DNA of 64,000 bases from Bog-756 sp963756515 (GTDB taxonomy: Bacteria > Actinomycetota > Acidimicrobiia > Acidimicrobiales > RAAP-2): contig CAVWNV010000007.1 of assembly GCA_963756515.1 (NCBI GenBank), forward strand, positions 310,001 through 374,000, given 5' to 3'. Under the pieces are notes generated by a model. The model did no database searches. It was given only the letters and a program-made list of their open reading frames with translations, and had not been told where the DNA came from. The position numbers and the translations under genes are program-made. Within the stretch, counting starts at the first letter, position 1, and the number at the start of each line of letters is the position of its first letter. This document shows positions 34,066 to 42,595 of this stretch, piece after piece.

Positions 34066-34950
34066 GTGCTGGACTACCACCTCCATCTGTGGCCCCACTC
34101 GCAACGGGACGCAGAGACCACCACCGAGCAGGTGACCGACTACTGCCGGCGGGCGGTGGAGGCCGGTGTCACCGAGATCGCCTTGACCGAGCACCTGTTC
34201 CGCTTCACCCAGGCCAAGGACCTGCTCGGTGGCTTCTGGGACGACCTTCCCGGCGAGGCCCTGCGGCCGGGCATGGCCGCCTACTGGGACCACCACGCCC
34301 GGGTGGACCTCGACCACTACGTCGAGGTGGTCCAGGCGGTCAAGGCCGAGGGTCTGCCGGTGGTCCTGGGCCTCGAGGTCGACTACTACCAGGACCGCAT
34401 GGACGACGTGGCCGGACTGCTGGCCGGCTACCCCTTCGATGTGCTGCTGGGCTCGGTGCACTGGCTCGGAGCGTGGCGCTTCGATGTTCTGAACGATCCG
34501 GTGGTGATGGCGGAGTGGGACGTCCGGGCCATCGACGCGGTGTGGGACGAGTACGCCCGGGCCATGGAGGAGCTCGGGGAGTCCGGGGTGTGCGACGTCT
34601 TCGCCCATCCCGATCTGGTCAAGGTGGCGGGCCGGGTCCCGACCGTGACCGACGAGTACTACGACCGGATCGCCGAGGCCGCGGTGCGCTCCGGCATGGC
34701 GGCCGAGGTCTCGTCGGCGGGGTGGCGGAAGCCGGTGGGCGAGGAGTACCCGGCGCCGGCCCTGCTCCAGCGCTTCGTCAGCCGCGGCGTCCCGCTGACC
34801 ACGGCGTCGGACGCCCACTCGCTCCCCGACGTGGCCGACCGGGCCGCCGACTTGGCCCACCTGCTGGCGAAGGCCGGCGTGGCCCGTCTGCAGGGGTATC
34901 ACCAGCGACAGGCCTACGCGGTCGATGTCGCCGGGCCAGAGGGGAGCTGA
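34066..34950 (+). CDS. PHP-domain histidinol-phosphatase-like protein
   Basis: 294 residues from GTG 34066 (GGGGAGGG ribosome site upstream). The N-terminus LDYHLHLWPHS holds the HxH metal motif of PHP phosphatases. EIALTEHLFRF, LGLEVDYYQD, LLGSVHWLGAW, VFAHPDLVKV and TTASDAHSL supply the remaining metal ligands in order. It may act as a histidinol phosphatase (HisK type) or another phosphoesterase; no his genes are near. The next gene begins 3 bp after its stop. Confidence 0.88.
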   Translation: MLDYHLHLWPHSQRDAETTTEQVTDYCRRAVEAGVTEIALTEHLFRFTQAKDLLGGFWDDLPGEALRPGMAAYWDHHARVDLDHYVEVVQAVKAEGLPVVLGLEVDYYQDRMDDVAGLLAGYPFDVLLGSVHWLGAWRFDVLNDPVVMAEWDVRAIDAVWDEYARAMEELGESGVCDVFAHPDLVKVAGRVPTVTDEYYDRIAEAAVRSGMAAEVSSAGWRKPVGEEYPAPALLQRFVSRGVPLTTASDAHSLPDVADRAADLAHLLAKAGVARLQGYHQRQAYAVDVAGPEGS

Positions 34951-34952
34951 GC

Positions 34953-36530
34953 GTGGCCACTCCGGCGGAGCTGGCCTTCGAGCGCACCAACCTGGACGAG
35001 GTGCAGCTGGGTCACCTCCAGCGCCTGCTCGGGACGTGGGGGATCCTGGCCGACCTGTCCTTCTCCGACCTGGTGCTGCTGGCGCCGATCGACCCGTCGT
35101 CGGCCGAGCCCGGATTCCGACCTTCCGACGACCGCGCCGAGCTGGTCATCTTGGGGCAGATGCGACCCTCCAACAGTGCCACCGTCGTCGAGCACGACCT
35201 GGTGGGCCAGACGGTGGCGGCGGCGGACTGGCCGCTGGCGGTGCACACGGTCGAGTCGGGGGAGGTGACCCGGGGCGAGGTGCTTCTCGAGGCCGGCGAC
35301 GAGCCGGTGCGGCTCCACTGCATCCCCGTGCGGAGTGACGGAACCACCGTGGCGGTGCTGGCCCGGCTGGCCGCCGGGGCCGGACGTCGACCCGGACACC
35401 TCGAGCGCACCTACCGCGATCTGTTCGAGCGCTTCGCGGTGATGATCTCCGAGTCGACGTTCCCGTTCCCGAGTGAGGAGGTGGCCACGGAGGAGGCGCC
35501 CCGGGTCGGGGACGGCGTCGTGGTCGTGGACGAGGAGGGACGGGTGCGGTACGCGTCACCCAACGCCACCAACGCACTCCACCGCATGGGTATGTACTCC
35601 CAGACCGAGGGACGTCGCCTCACCGATCTCGGCATCGAGGAGTCCGCCATCGAATGGGCCCTGGCCTCGGCGCTCCCGGTGGTCGAAGAGGTGGAGCGGC
35701 GACCCGATGTGACCGTGCTGCTCCACTGCATCCCTCTCATGGCGGGGGACGTGGTCACCGGTTGTCTGGTGCTGATGCGCGACGTGACCGACGTCCGCCG
35801 GCTCGACCGCCTGCTCCTTTCCAAGGACGCCGCCATCCGTGAGGTGCACCACCGGGTCAAGAACAACCTGCAGACCATCTCCGCCCTCCTGCGGCTGCAG
35901 GCCCGCCGCCTACCCCGCGGCGAGGGCCGGGTGGCCCTGTTCGAGGCGGAGCGGCGGGTCCGCTCCATCGCCATCGTGCACGAGATCCTGTCCCGCGAGC
36001 CGAGCGACCAGGTCCCCTTCGATGAGATCGTCACCTCCCTCATCCGCATGGCCGAGGACTCGGTGGTGCAGGGACGCGCCCTGACCTTCGAGGTGACCGG
36101 CGAGCTGGGGGAGGTTCCGGCCGACGTGGCCACCCCGCTGGCGGTGGTGCTGGCCGAGCTGCTGCAGAACGCGGTCGAGCACGCGTTCAGCGACGTCGGA
36201 GGTGACGAGGAACCCGGTGGTGCCGACCATGTCGGCGGACCCGACGCCGACAGGGTGTCGGGTCAGCCCCCGGGCCACATCCGGGTGCACCTGGTCAACG
36301 ACGTCACCGCCCTCACCCTCGAGGTGATCGACAACGGCTTCGGGCTACCCGACGGGTTCGACATCGACGCCACCCAGAGCCTGGGACTGTCGATCGTCCG
36401 GGACCTGGTCCGGAGCCAGCTGGACGGCACCATCACCATGCGCAACCGCAGTGAGGCCCAGCCGGGGACCCGAGGGGCGATCGTTGCCATCGTGCTGCCG
36501 GCCGAGGGGGGCGACGGGGCCGAACTCTGA
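34953..36530 (+). CDS. pdtaS: PdtaS-like cytosolic sensor histidine kinase
   Basis: 525 residues, no membrane helices. A GAF-like N-terminal domain (about 1-150) is followed by a PAS-like domain (about 180-285: VVVVDEEGRVRYASPN, ALHRMGMYSQTEGRRLTDLG). The HisKA_2 dimerisation motif REVHHRVKNNLQTISALLRL has its histidines at 299-300, and the HATPase domain shows ELLQNAVEHAF, NGFGLPDGFD and LGLSIVRDLV. This domain order matches mycobacterial PdtaS, which phosphorylates an ANTAR regulator (PdtaR) that acts on RNA. An acidic insert (DEEPGGADHVGGPDAD) interrupts the ATPase domain. The downstream convergent whiB gene parallels the pdtaS-whiB1 neighbourhood of mycobacteria. No ANTAR partner gene is in the window. 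Confidence 0.88.
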   Translation: MATPAELAFERTNLDEVQLGHLQRLLGTWGILADLSFSDLVLLAPIDPSSAEPGFRPSDDRAELVILGQMRPSNSATVVEHDLVGQTVAAADWPLAVHTVESGEVTRGEVLLEAGDEPVRLHCIPVRSDGTTVAVLARLAAGAGRRPGHLERTYRDLFERFAVMISESTFPFPSEEVATEEAPRVGDGVVVVDEEGRVRYASPNATNALHRMGMYSQTEGRRLTDLGIEESAIEWALASALPVVEEVERRPDVTVLLHCIPLMAGDVVTGCLVLMRDVTDVRRLDRLLLSKDAAIREVHHRVKNNLQTISALLRLQARRLPRGEGRVALFEAERRVRSIAIVHEILSREPSDQVPFDEIVTSLIRMAEDSVVQGRALTFEVTGELGEVPADVATPLAVVLAELLQNAVEHAFSDVGGDEEPGGADHVGGPDADRVSGQPPGHIRVHLVNDVTALTLEVIDNGFGLPDGFDIDATQSLGLSIVRDLVRSQLDGTITMRNRSEAQPGTRGAIVAIVLPAEGGDGAEL

Positions 36531-36542
36531 GTCGGCGGTGGG

Positions 36543-36582
36543 CGGGCCTCCGGGTCAGGAGACGAGTGGGTCAGGAGGCCCG
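36543..36582. terminator. Hairpin between convergent kinase and whiB genes
   Basis: CGGGCCTCC (36543-36551) is a perfect complement of GGAGGCCCG (36574-36582), a 9-bp stem across 22 bases. It spans the convergent stops, with its right arm inside the last codons of whiB. It could end transcription in both directions. Confidence 0.5.
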
Positions 36583-36861
36583 ACGGCGGGCGGCCAGCCA
36601 GGCCTTGCGCAGCTTGCGGCGCTCCTCCTCGGAGGTCCCGCCCCACACCCCGGACTCCTGGTTGGTGGCCAGGGCGAAATCGAGACAGGGCTCCTGGGCG
36701 TCACATCCGCGGCAGACCCGTTTGGCCGCCTCGATCTGGTCGACGGCCGGCCCGGTCGTCCCGATGGGGAAGAAGAGGTCCGGCTCGGTGCTCCGGCAGG
36801 CGGCCAGGTATCGCCAGTCACCGTCGTCCCATTCGACCGTACGGTTCCACATAAGCGCCAC
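36571..36861 (-). CDS. whiB1: WhiB1-like Fe-S transcriptional regulator
   Basis: 96 residues from GTG 36861, chosen because GGAGGG lies 6 bases upstream; ATG 36852 has no ribosome site. The four cluster-binding cysteines are in AACRST, then RVCRGC and EPCLDF (CX29CX2CX5C). SGVWGGTSEEERR is the G-V-W-G-G turn typical of the family, followed by a basic DNA-binding tail. DLFFPIGTTGPAVDQIEAAKR resembles WhiB1 more than other paralogues, which is supported by the adjacent pdtaS. A perfect CRP-type palindrome lies 40 bp upstream. The protein carries a [4Fe-4S] cluster sensitive to NO in WhiB1. Confidence 0.88.
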   Translation of the reverse strand: MALMWNRTVEWDDGDWRYLAACRSTEPDLFFPIGTTGPAVDQIEAAKRVCRGCDAQEPCLDFALATNQESGVWGGTSEEERRKLRKAWLAARRRAS

Positions 36862-36900
36862 GATGCTTCCCTCCGCTCCCGTTTGCCGAGATGTCCTGTT

Positions 36901-36916
36901 TGTGATCAGTTTCACA
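36901..36916. promoter_or_regulatory. Perfect CRP-type palindrome upstream of whiB
   Basis: TGTGATCAGTTTCACA matches TGTGA-N6-TCACA exactly. It is centred about 48 bp upstream of the whiB GTG start, in the 210-bp gap divergent with the glycerophosphodiesterase gene. In mycobacteria the whiB1 promoter is controlled by the cAMP receptor protein Rv3676. The parallel here is inferred from that knowledge plus the exact palindrome. Confidence 0.7.
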
Positions 36917-37070
36917 TAGCTCGGCGCACGCTGTCACCGGCCGTTCAGGTTTCGGTCACTAGAGTAATCACCGGCACTCTCCGGTGCAACAGGTTCCTGT
37001 GGCGACGGGGGCCCTGGTTCCCCACGCGATGCGCGGCCGGAGACCACCGGTCCGAGGAGGTCCCGGAGCG

Positions 37071-37814
37071 ATGACGGTCATGGCGGTCCACGCCCACCGG
37101 GGCAGCCCCGATGCGGCCAGCGGGATCCGCGGGAACACCCTCGACGCCTTCCTCCGGGCCCGCCGGCTCGGTGCCGACGGGGTCGAGCTGGACGTCAGGC
37201 TGACCTCAGACGGGGCCCTGGCCGTCCACCACGACGCCTCCCTCTCCGGGCTCGGAGCCATCGGCGAGCTGACCGCCGACCGGCTCCCGTCCTCGGTGGC
37301 GCTCCTGCCTGCCGCGCTCGACGCCTGTGCCGGCCTGGTCGTCAACATCGAGATCAAGAACCTCCCCGGCGAGCCCGAATTCGACCCCGGTGAGCGGGCC
37401 GCCCTCGTCGTGGCCGACGTGGTGGCGGCCCGCGGGTGGTCCGACGCCGTGGTGGTCTCCTCGTTCTGGCCCGGGGCCCTGGACGCGGTGCACGGAGCCA
37501 GGCCCGAGATCCCCACCGGCCTGTTGGTGGCCAGCTGGTTCGACCCGTCCGGGTGCGTCCCGACCGCTCTCGACCACGGCTGCACCGCCGTCCATCCCCA
37601 CGTGTCCCTGATCACGGAGGCCCTGGTGGCCGAGGCCCACGCCGCCGGACTGGCCGTGGCGGCCTGGACGGTCAACGAGCGACCGCAGGTGGAGGACATG
37701 GCGGCCCTCGGGGTCGACACGGTGATCACCGACGACGTGACCCTGGCCCTGGCGGCCCGGGACCGAGAGCCGGGCGGCCGGCCCGGGGACGCCCGGAACC
37801 GCCTGGGGTCCTGA
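37071..37814 (+). CDS. Glycerophosphodiester phosphodiesterase family protein
   Basis: 247 residues from ATG 37071 (upstream GAGGAGG). MAVHAHRGSP is the HRG motif, GADGVELDVRLTSDG supplies the metal-binding ELDV, and VHHDASL the second histidine. NIEIKNLPGEPEFD and WTVNERPQVEDMAALGVDTVITD complete the TIM-barrel pattern. It hydrolyses glycerophosphodiesters to glycerol-3-phosphate and an alcohol; no signal peptide is evident, so it should be cytosolic. An upstream in-frame start at 36984 adds unconserved residues. It is divergent from whiB, sharing the gap with the CRP box. Confidence 0.9.
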   Translation: MTVMAVHAHRGSPDAASGIRGNTLDAFLRARRLGADGVELDVRLTSDGALAVHHDASLSGLGAIGELTADRLPSSVALLPAALDACAGLVVNIEIKNLPGEPEFDPGERAALVVADVVAARGWSDAVVVSSFWPGALDAVHGARPEIPTGLLVASWFDPSGCVPTALDHGCTAVHPHVSLITEALVAEAHAAGLAVAAWTVNERPQVEDMAALGVDTVITDDVTLALAARDREPGGRPGDARNRLGS

Positions 37815-37870
37815 CCTGGGATCGCGGCCCGATTGGTCGAAGTGTCCTTTTTCAACAACAATGCACGGCC

Positions 37871-38650
37871 ATGAACGTCGTTGTCTGTGTGAAGCAGATC
37901 CCCGATCCGGCGGCACCGCCGGCATTGGATCCGGGGACAAAGAACCTTGTCCGAGCAGGAAAACTCATTCTTGACGACTCCGACTCCTATGGGGTGGAGA
38001 TGGCCCTCCAGCTGGCCGATGCGGCCGGTGGGGGCGAAGTGACCCTGGTGTCCATGGCTCCGAACGGCGAGACCTCGGGGCTGCGGACGGCGTTGGCCAT
38101 GGGGGCGGCCAAGGCCATCCTGATCAGTGACGAGTCCCTGGCCGGCACCGATGCCCTCGGAACGGCCAAGGTGCTGGCCGCGGCCGTCAAGCGGGCCGAG
38201 CCCGACCTGGTGCTGGCCGCCACCGAGTCCACCGACGGCTACACCGGCACCACGCCGGTGCAGGTGGCGGAGCTGCTCGGCCTGCCCTCGGTCACCTTCG
38301 CCAAGAAGGTGGAGATCACCGGAGACTCGGTCAAGGTGGAGCGCCAGACCGAGGCCGGCTACGACGAGGTCGAGAGCCCCCTGCCCGCCGTGGTCACCGT
38401 CACCGCCGGGGTCGTCGAGCCGCGCTACCCGTCGTTCAAGGGGATCATGGCGGCCAAGTCGAAGCCGGTCGAGACCCTCACCGTGGCCGACCTCGGCATA
38501 GACGCCGGTCAGGTCGGGGCCGCCGGAGCCGGCCAGGAGATCACCGACGTCGCCGACGCCGAGGCCCGGTCGGCCGGCGAGATCGTCGTCGACGAGGGTG
38601 ACGGCTACCAGCGCGTCATCTCATTCCTCGAGCAGCTGAAGGTCCTCTAG
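37871..38650 (+). CDS. etfB: Electron transfer flavoprotein beta subunit
   Basis: 259 residues. MNVVVCVKQIPDPAAPP is the typical N-terminus, with DSYGVEMALQL, AILISDESLAGTDALGTAKV, ATESTDGYTGTTPVQVAELLG and the signature RYPSFKGIMAAKSKPVE. It forms the AMP-binding half of the ETF heterodimer, which takes electrons from acyl-CoA and other dehydrogenases to the quinone pool. It starts 56 bp after the phosphodiesterase gene and is separated from etfA by 23 bp with a GTAGGAG ribosome site. Confidence 0.95.
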   Translation: MNVVVCVKQIPDPAAPPALDPGTKNLVRAGKLILDDSDSYGVEMALQLADAAGGGEVTLVSMAPNGETSGLRTALAMGAAKAILISDESLAGTDALGTAKVLAAAVKRAEPDLVLAATESTDGYTGTTPVQVAELLGLPSVTFAKKVEITGDSVKVERQTEAGYDEVESPLPAVVTVTAGVVEPRYPSFKGIMAAKSKPVETLTVADLGIDAGQVGAAGAGQEITDVADAEARSAGEIVVDEGDGYQRVISFLEQLKVL

Positions 38651-38673
38651 GACCGGTAGGAGAGCAACCACAC

Positions 38674-39645
38674 ATGTCTGTCGACAAGATCTGGGTCCTG
38701 GCCGAAGTGGCCGAAGGGGCGCCCATCACCACCTCCCTCGAACTCATCACCCGGGCACGGGAACTGGGCTCCACCGTCGAGGCCGTGGCCTACGGGGACG
38801 CCACGTCCTCGGTGGCCGGCACGCTCGGCGAGTACGGCGTGAGCACCGTCCACGACGTCGGTGACCTGGCCGGGGCCCTGCCCGGTCCGCCCGTGGCCGC
38901 CAGCATCGCCGCCGCGGTGGCGGCGGGCACCGGACCGGACGCCATCCTGTTCCCGGCCACCTACGACGGTCGGGACATCGCCGGCCGCCTGTCGGTGAAG
39001 CTCGACCGGCCGGTCCTCACCAACGTGGTGGACCTCGAGGCGGCCGACGGGGGCCTGGTGTCTGAACACGCCGTCTTCGGAGGGAGCCAGATCCTGTCGG
39101 CCCGGTTCACCGGGGCGGGTCCGCAGATCTTCGTGGTGAGGGCCAAGTCGTTCCCGGCCGAGCCGTCGGGCGGCGCCCCCGCCGCGGTGGAGTCGGCCCC
39201 GCCGCCGGACACCGGTGCCACCGGTGCGGCCAGGATCGTCTCCCGTCACGTGGAGGAACGGTCCGGGCCCAAGCTGGACGAGGCCGACGTGGTGGTATCG
39301 GGCGGCCGTGGCCTGGGGGAGAAGGACCAGTACTCGCTCATCGAGGAGTTGGCCACCCTGCTCCACGGCGCGGCCGGGGCCAGCCGGGCCATCGTCGATG
39401 CCGGGTGGGTCCCCTACTCCCACCAGGTCGGCCAGACCGGAAAGACCGTGAAGCCCACGGTCTACGTGGCCTGCGGGATCTCCGGCGCCACCCAGCACCT
39501 GGTGGGCATGAAGAACTCCAAGAACATCGTGGCCATCAACAAGGACCAGGACGCTCCGATCTTCTCCGTGGCCGATCTCGGCATCGTGGGCGACGTGCAC
39601 AAGGTCTTGCCCCAACTGATCGAGGCCCTGAAGGCACGCGGCTGA
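38674..39645 (+). CDS. etfA: Electron transfer flavoprotein alpha subunit
   Basis: 323 residues. The N-terminal domain reads ILFPATYDGRDIAGRLSVKL. The C-terminal FAD domain has VVVSGGRGLGEKDQYSLIEE, the motif VPYSHQVGQTGKTVKPTVYVACGISGATQH (FAD signature, shown at about 248-277) and AINKDQDAPIFSVADLGIVGD. It binds FAD and pairs with EtfB. A hairpin terminator candidate follows about 30 bp after the stop. Confidence 0.95.
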   Translation: MSVDKIWVLAEVAEGAPITTSLELITRARELGSTVEAVAYGDATSSVAGTLGEYGVSTVHDVGDLAGALPGPPVAASIAAAVAAGTGPDAILFPATYDGRDIAGRLSVKLDRPVLTNVVDLEAADGGLVSEHAVFGGSQILSARFTGAGPQIFVVRAKSFPAEPSGGAPAAVESAPPPDTGATGAARIVSRHVEERSGPKLDEADVVVSGGRGLGEKDQYSLIEELATLLHGAAGASRAIVDAGWVPYSHQVGQTGKTVKPTVYVACGISGATQHLVGMKNSKNIVAINKDQDAPIFSVADLGIVGDVHKVLPQLIEALKARG

Positions 39646-39944
39646 ACCGTCCGTTCCGGAGCGGCGATGACCAGGGGCGGGTCCGTCCCCGCCGGACCGG
39701 CTGATTCGCAGGGGCACCGCGCCCCGACCGGGGGGTAACGCTGACGGGGGAGGGGAAGACCCCTGTGGCGGGCATGGGGCGTGCCATACTGTGGCCTCAG
39801 CGTCCCCTCGTGCACAGATCCTCCGGGTGTGAACTCCACCTCCTTCCGTCGCCGCAGCCGTCCGTCCCCTGACGAGAGGCTCGACGACGCTTCGGACCGG
39901 ACCCACCACCCGACGGGCCAGATGCGTGCCTAGGCCGGTGGCCG
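39646..39944. other. 299-bp intergenic region, etfA to acyltransferase
   Basis: This gap holds the hairpin cluster described above and, near 39780, GCGTGCCATACTGTGG, in which CATACT could be a -10 element. A 13-base direct repeat TGCCTAGGCCGGT is at 39927 and 39947, spanning the acyltransferase start. No gene is convincing here. Confidence 0.4.
39676..39693 (+). terminator. Hairpin terminator candidate after etfA
   Basis: GGCGGG (39676-39681) pairs with CCCGCC (39688-39693) across a 6-base loop, 30 bp after etfA. Two more short GC hairpins follow at 39711-39725 and 39751-39764, which adds to the impression of a termination zone. Confidence 0.45.
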
Positions 39945-41738
39945 ATGCCTAGGCCGGTCGAGGGAACCAGTCCGTACCTGCCGGGCCTGGACGGCATCCG
40001 GGCGGTGGCGGTCCTGTCGGTGATCGCCTTCCACCTCAACTTCGGATGGGCCCCGGGCGGCCTGCTCGGGGTGCAGGTGTTCTTCGTCCTCTCCGGGTAC
40101 CTGATCACCGACCTGTTGGTGGCCGAGTACCGGCGCCACCACGGGATCGGGCTCAAGCAGTTCTGGATCCGCCGCGCCCGCCGCCTCCTGCCCGCGCTGT
40201 TCGTGATGCTCTTCGTCACCGTCGGATGGGCGACGCTCTTCGACCGGTCGCAGCTGGCCGCGCTGCGCAGCGACCTCCCGTCGGGCATCTTCTACTACAG
40301 CAACTGGTGGTTCATCTTCCAGCACATCTCCTACTTCGCCCGGTTCGGACCACCATCGCCGCTCGGGCACCTGTGGTCCCTCTCCATCGAGGAGCAGTTC
40401 TACCTGATCTGGCCGCTGCTGTTGCTGGTCGGCCTGCGGTACATCCACACCCGGCGGACGGTGATCGCCCTCACCCTGGCCGTGGCGGCGGCCTCCGCCG
40501 TCGAGATGGGTGTCCTGTTCGTCCCCGGCGGGGACCCGACCCGGGTGTACGACGGCACCGACACCCGGGTCTTCGCCCTGCTCATCGGCGCGGCCCTGGC
40601 CTTCGCCCTGCCCCGCAGGCAGAACTTCGCCCCGGTCACACCCAGTGCGCGGCGCCTGCTCAACGGGGTGGGCGCGGCATCGCTGCTCGGGATCATCGTG
40701 ATGGTGTGGCACACCAACCAGTACGAGTCGTTCCTCTACGAGGGCGGCATGCTGTTGCTGGCCCTGCTCACCGCCCTGCTCATCAGCGTGACCATCCATC
40801 CGGGCTCCGACATGGGCACGATCCTCGGCTGGGAACCCCTCCGTTGGGTGGGCGAGCGGTCGTACGGCATCTATCTGTGGCACTACCCGGTCATCGTGCT
40901 GACCACGCCCATCGACGCCCCACCGAGCGTGGTCCGGGCCACGCTCCAGATCGCCGCCACCCTGGTGCTGGCCGCCCTGTCCTGGCGCTACGTCGAGCAA
41001 CCGGTCCGGCACGGTTCCCTGGGTCGGGTGTGGGAGGCCGTCCGCCACCACGAGTGGTCGCGGCCCCAGCTCAACCCCACCGGCTGGCTCATCGTCGGCG
41101 GCGTGTCCTTCAACGCCATCCTCTGCACCCTGGGGCTGGTGGGGCTGGTCTCGGCCACCGCCGCCGATCCAAACACCCGGGTCACCAGCATCGCCCCCGT
41201 CGTGCACCGGCGCCTCCCACCGTCGGTCACGAGCACCACCATTCCGCCGGCGGGCCAGGGGGTGACGGCGATCGGCGACTCACTGATGGTCGATGCTGCG
41301 CCGTATCTCCAACAGTCGCTTCCGGGTATCGACATCGACGCCGACGTCGGCCTCCAACTGATCCAGGTCCAGGCCGAGGCGTCCCAACTGCGATCCGAGG
41401 GGGTGGTGGGGAACCGGCTCATCCTCGAGCTCGGCACCAACGGGCCGTACTCCGCGGCCCAGCTGGTGACGCTGCTCAACTCCCTCGGACCCTTGCACCG
41501 GATCGTCCTGGTCAACACCCATGTGCCCCGTCCGTGGCAGCAGCAGGTCAACGACACGATCGCCAGCGTGGCCACGACCTACCCGAACACCGTGGTGGTG
41601 GACTGGAACACGGCCAGCACGTCGTACCCGCAGTACTTCTATCCCGATGGGGTGCACCTCAACCCGGCCGGGGCCAAGTACTACGCGTCCCTCATGGTCC
41701 AGGCCCTCAACGAACCGAAGCCACGGCCCAAGCGCTGA
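39945..41738 (+). CDS. Membrane O-acyltransferase with C-terminal SGNH domain (OatA-like)
   Basis: 597 residues. The first ~380 form an acyltransferase-3 domain with about ten membrane helices: LPGLDGIRAVAVLSVIAFHL, VFFVLSGYLITDLL, FWIRRARRLLPAL, HLWSLSIEEQFYLIWP and SYGIYLWHYPVIVL. A helix near 385-405 then leads to an external SGNH hydrolase-like domain: AIGDSLMVDA (block I, GDS), LELGTNGPYS (block III-like) and DGVHLNPAGAKYY (block V, D-x-x-H). This architecture acetylates cell-surface polysaccharide or peptidoglycan. The acceptor is unknown. Confidence 0.92.
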   Translation: MPRPVEGTSPYLPGLDGIRAVAVLSVIAFHLNFGWAPGGLLGVQVFFVLSGYLITDLLVAEYRRHHGIGLKQFWIRRARRLLPALFVMLFVTVGWATLFDRSQLAALRSDLPSGIFYYSNWWFIFQHISYFARFGPPSPLGHLWSLSIEEQFYLIWPLLLLVGLRYIHTRRTVIALTLAVAAASAVEMGVLFVPGGDPTRVYDGTDTRVFALLIGAALAFALPRRQNFAPVTPSARRLLNGVGAASLLGIIVMVWHTNQYESFLYEGGMLLLALLTALLISVTIHPGSDMGTILGWEPLRWVGERSYGIYLWHYPVIVLTTPIDAPPSVVRATLQIAATLVLAALSWRYVEQPVRHGSLGRVWEAVRHHEWSRPQLNPTGWLIVGGVSFNAILCTLGLVGLVSATAADPNTRVTSIAPVVHRRLPPSVTSTTIPPAGQGVTAIGDSLMVDAAPYLQQSLPGIDIDADVGLQLIQVQAEASQLRSEGVVGNRLILELGTNGPYSAAQLVTLLNSLGPLHRIVLVNTHVPRPWQQQVNDTIASVATTYPNTVVVDWNTASTSYPQYFYPDGVHLNPAGAKYYASLMVQALNEPKPRPKR

Positions 41739-41776
41739 GACGCGAGCGCCGGTCCACCCCGGCTCCGGTCAGCGGC

Positions 41777-42595
41777 TCACACCAGCGGCCACGGGTACGG
41801 CGGGCGGTCACCGGTCGGTTCGGGGAAGGTGCCGGTGGCGGCCAGTCGGTCGATGCGTTCGACGACGGCGTCCTGTTCGGCTTGGTCCAGCCACCGGGTC
41901 AGCTCGTCAGGCAGCGCCGAGGCCAGGCGCCCGAGGTCGTCCAGGAGATCGGCGGGGACCTCCTCGCCGGCGAAGTCCCAGATGACCGTGCGCAGCTTGT
42001 GCTGGTGGTGGAAGCAGAGCCCGTGGTCGATGCCCCACAGGACGCCACCTTCCCCGAGCAGCACGTGGCCGCTCTTGCGGTCGGCGTTGTTGGCCACGAC
42101 GTCGAAGGTGCACATGGCCCGGAGGGTCTCCTCGTAGTGGCCTTCGTCGAACAGCGTGAAGTAGTGCTGCTCGTAGTCGGCGGCCACGAACAGTTGGAGG
42201 GATCCGGGGCCGAACGGGCCGTCGGTCCGCTCGACGGTGGGGGGGACGAGCCCCCAGCCGAGCGACCCCGAGAGTGCGTAGGCCGCCACCTCGCGTCGGT
42301 AGAGACCGCCGGGGAAGTCCCACAGGGACTGCTCACCGCTGCCGGGCTTGTAGACGGCCTGGAGCTTCGCCGGCCGAGGACCGCCGCCGTCCGCGCCGTC
42401 CGGGTCGTCCCGGTCGTCCCGGTCGTCCGGGCCTCCGTGGGCAGGACCGTCCGCCTCCCCGGGGTCGTTCAGGTCGACCAGGAAGGTCAGGTTGGAGCTC
42501 CACGGAAGGCGCCCGACGACGGAGATCGGCGATGTGGCCAGCAGGTCGACCGTGGCCTCGAGTCGGGGGCCGACCTCGGGGCTCCAGCCGTTCAC
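41777..42595 (-). CDS. SCO1664 family protein (kinase-like)
   Basis: 272 residues from GTG 42595, chosen because it overlaps the DUF3090 stop as GTGA; GTG 42631 is an alternative. LDLLATSPISVVGRL-type N-terminus, then YKPGSGEQSLWDFPGGLYRREVAAYAL, FGPGSLQLFV, ANNADRKSGHVLLG and IDHGLCFHHQHKLRTVIWDF match the SCO1664 family, which looks like a phosphatidylinositol-kinase-related fold. A negatively charged, repetitive insert (GPDDRDDRDDPDGADGG, about 66-82) after the first strands is unusual. It is the last gene in the conserved trio. Confidence 0.88.
   Translation of the reverse strand: MNGWSPEVGPRLEATVDLLATSPISVVGRLPWSSNLTFLVDLNDPGEADGPAHGGPDDRDDRDDPDGADGGGPRPAKLQAVYKPGSGEQSLWDFPGGLYRREVAAYALSGSLGWGLVPPTVERTDGPFGPGSLQLFVAADYEQHYFTLFDEGHYEETLRAMCTFDVVANNADRKSGHVLLGEGGVLWGIDHGLCFHHQHKLRTVIWDFAGEEVPADLLDDLGRLASALPDELTRWLDQAEQDAVVERIDRLAATGTFPEPTGDRPPYPWPLV

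Noticed and set aside
37815..37870. Promoter for etfBA
   Set aside because: The T-rich stretch is suggestive but no -10/-35 pair with correct spacing could be defended.
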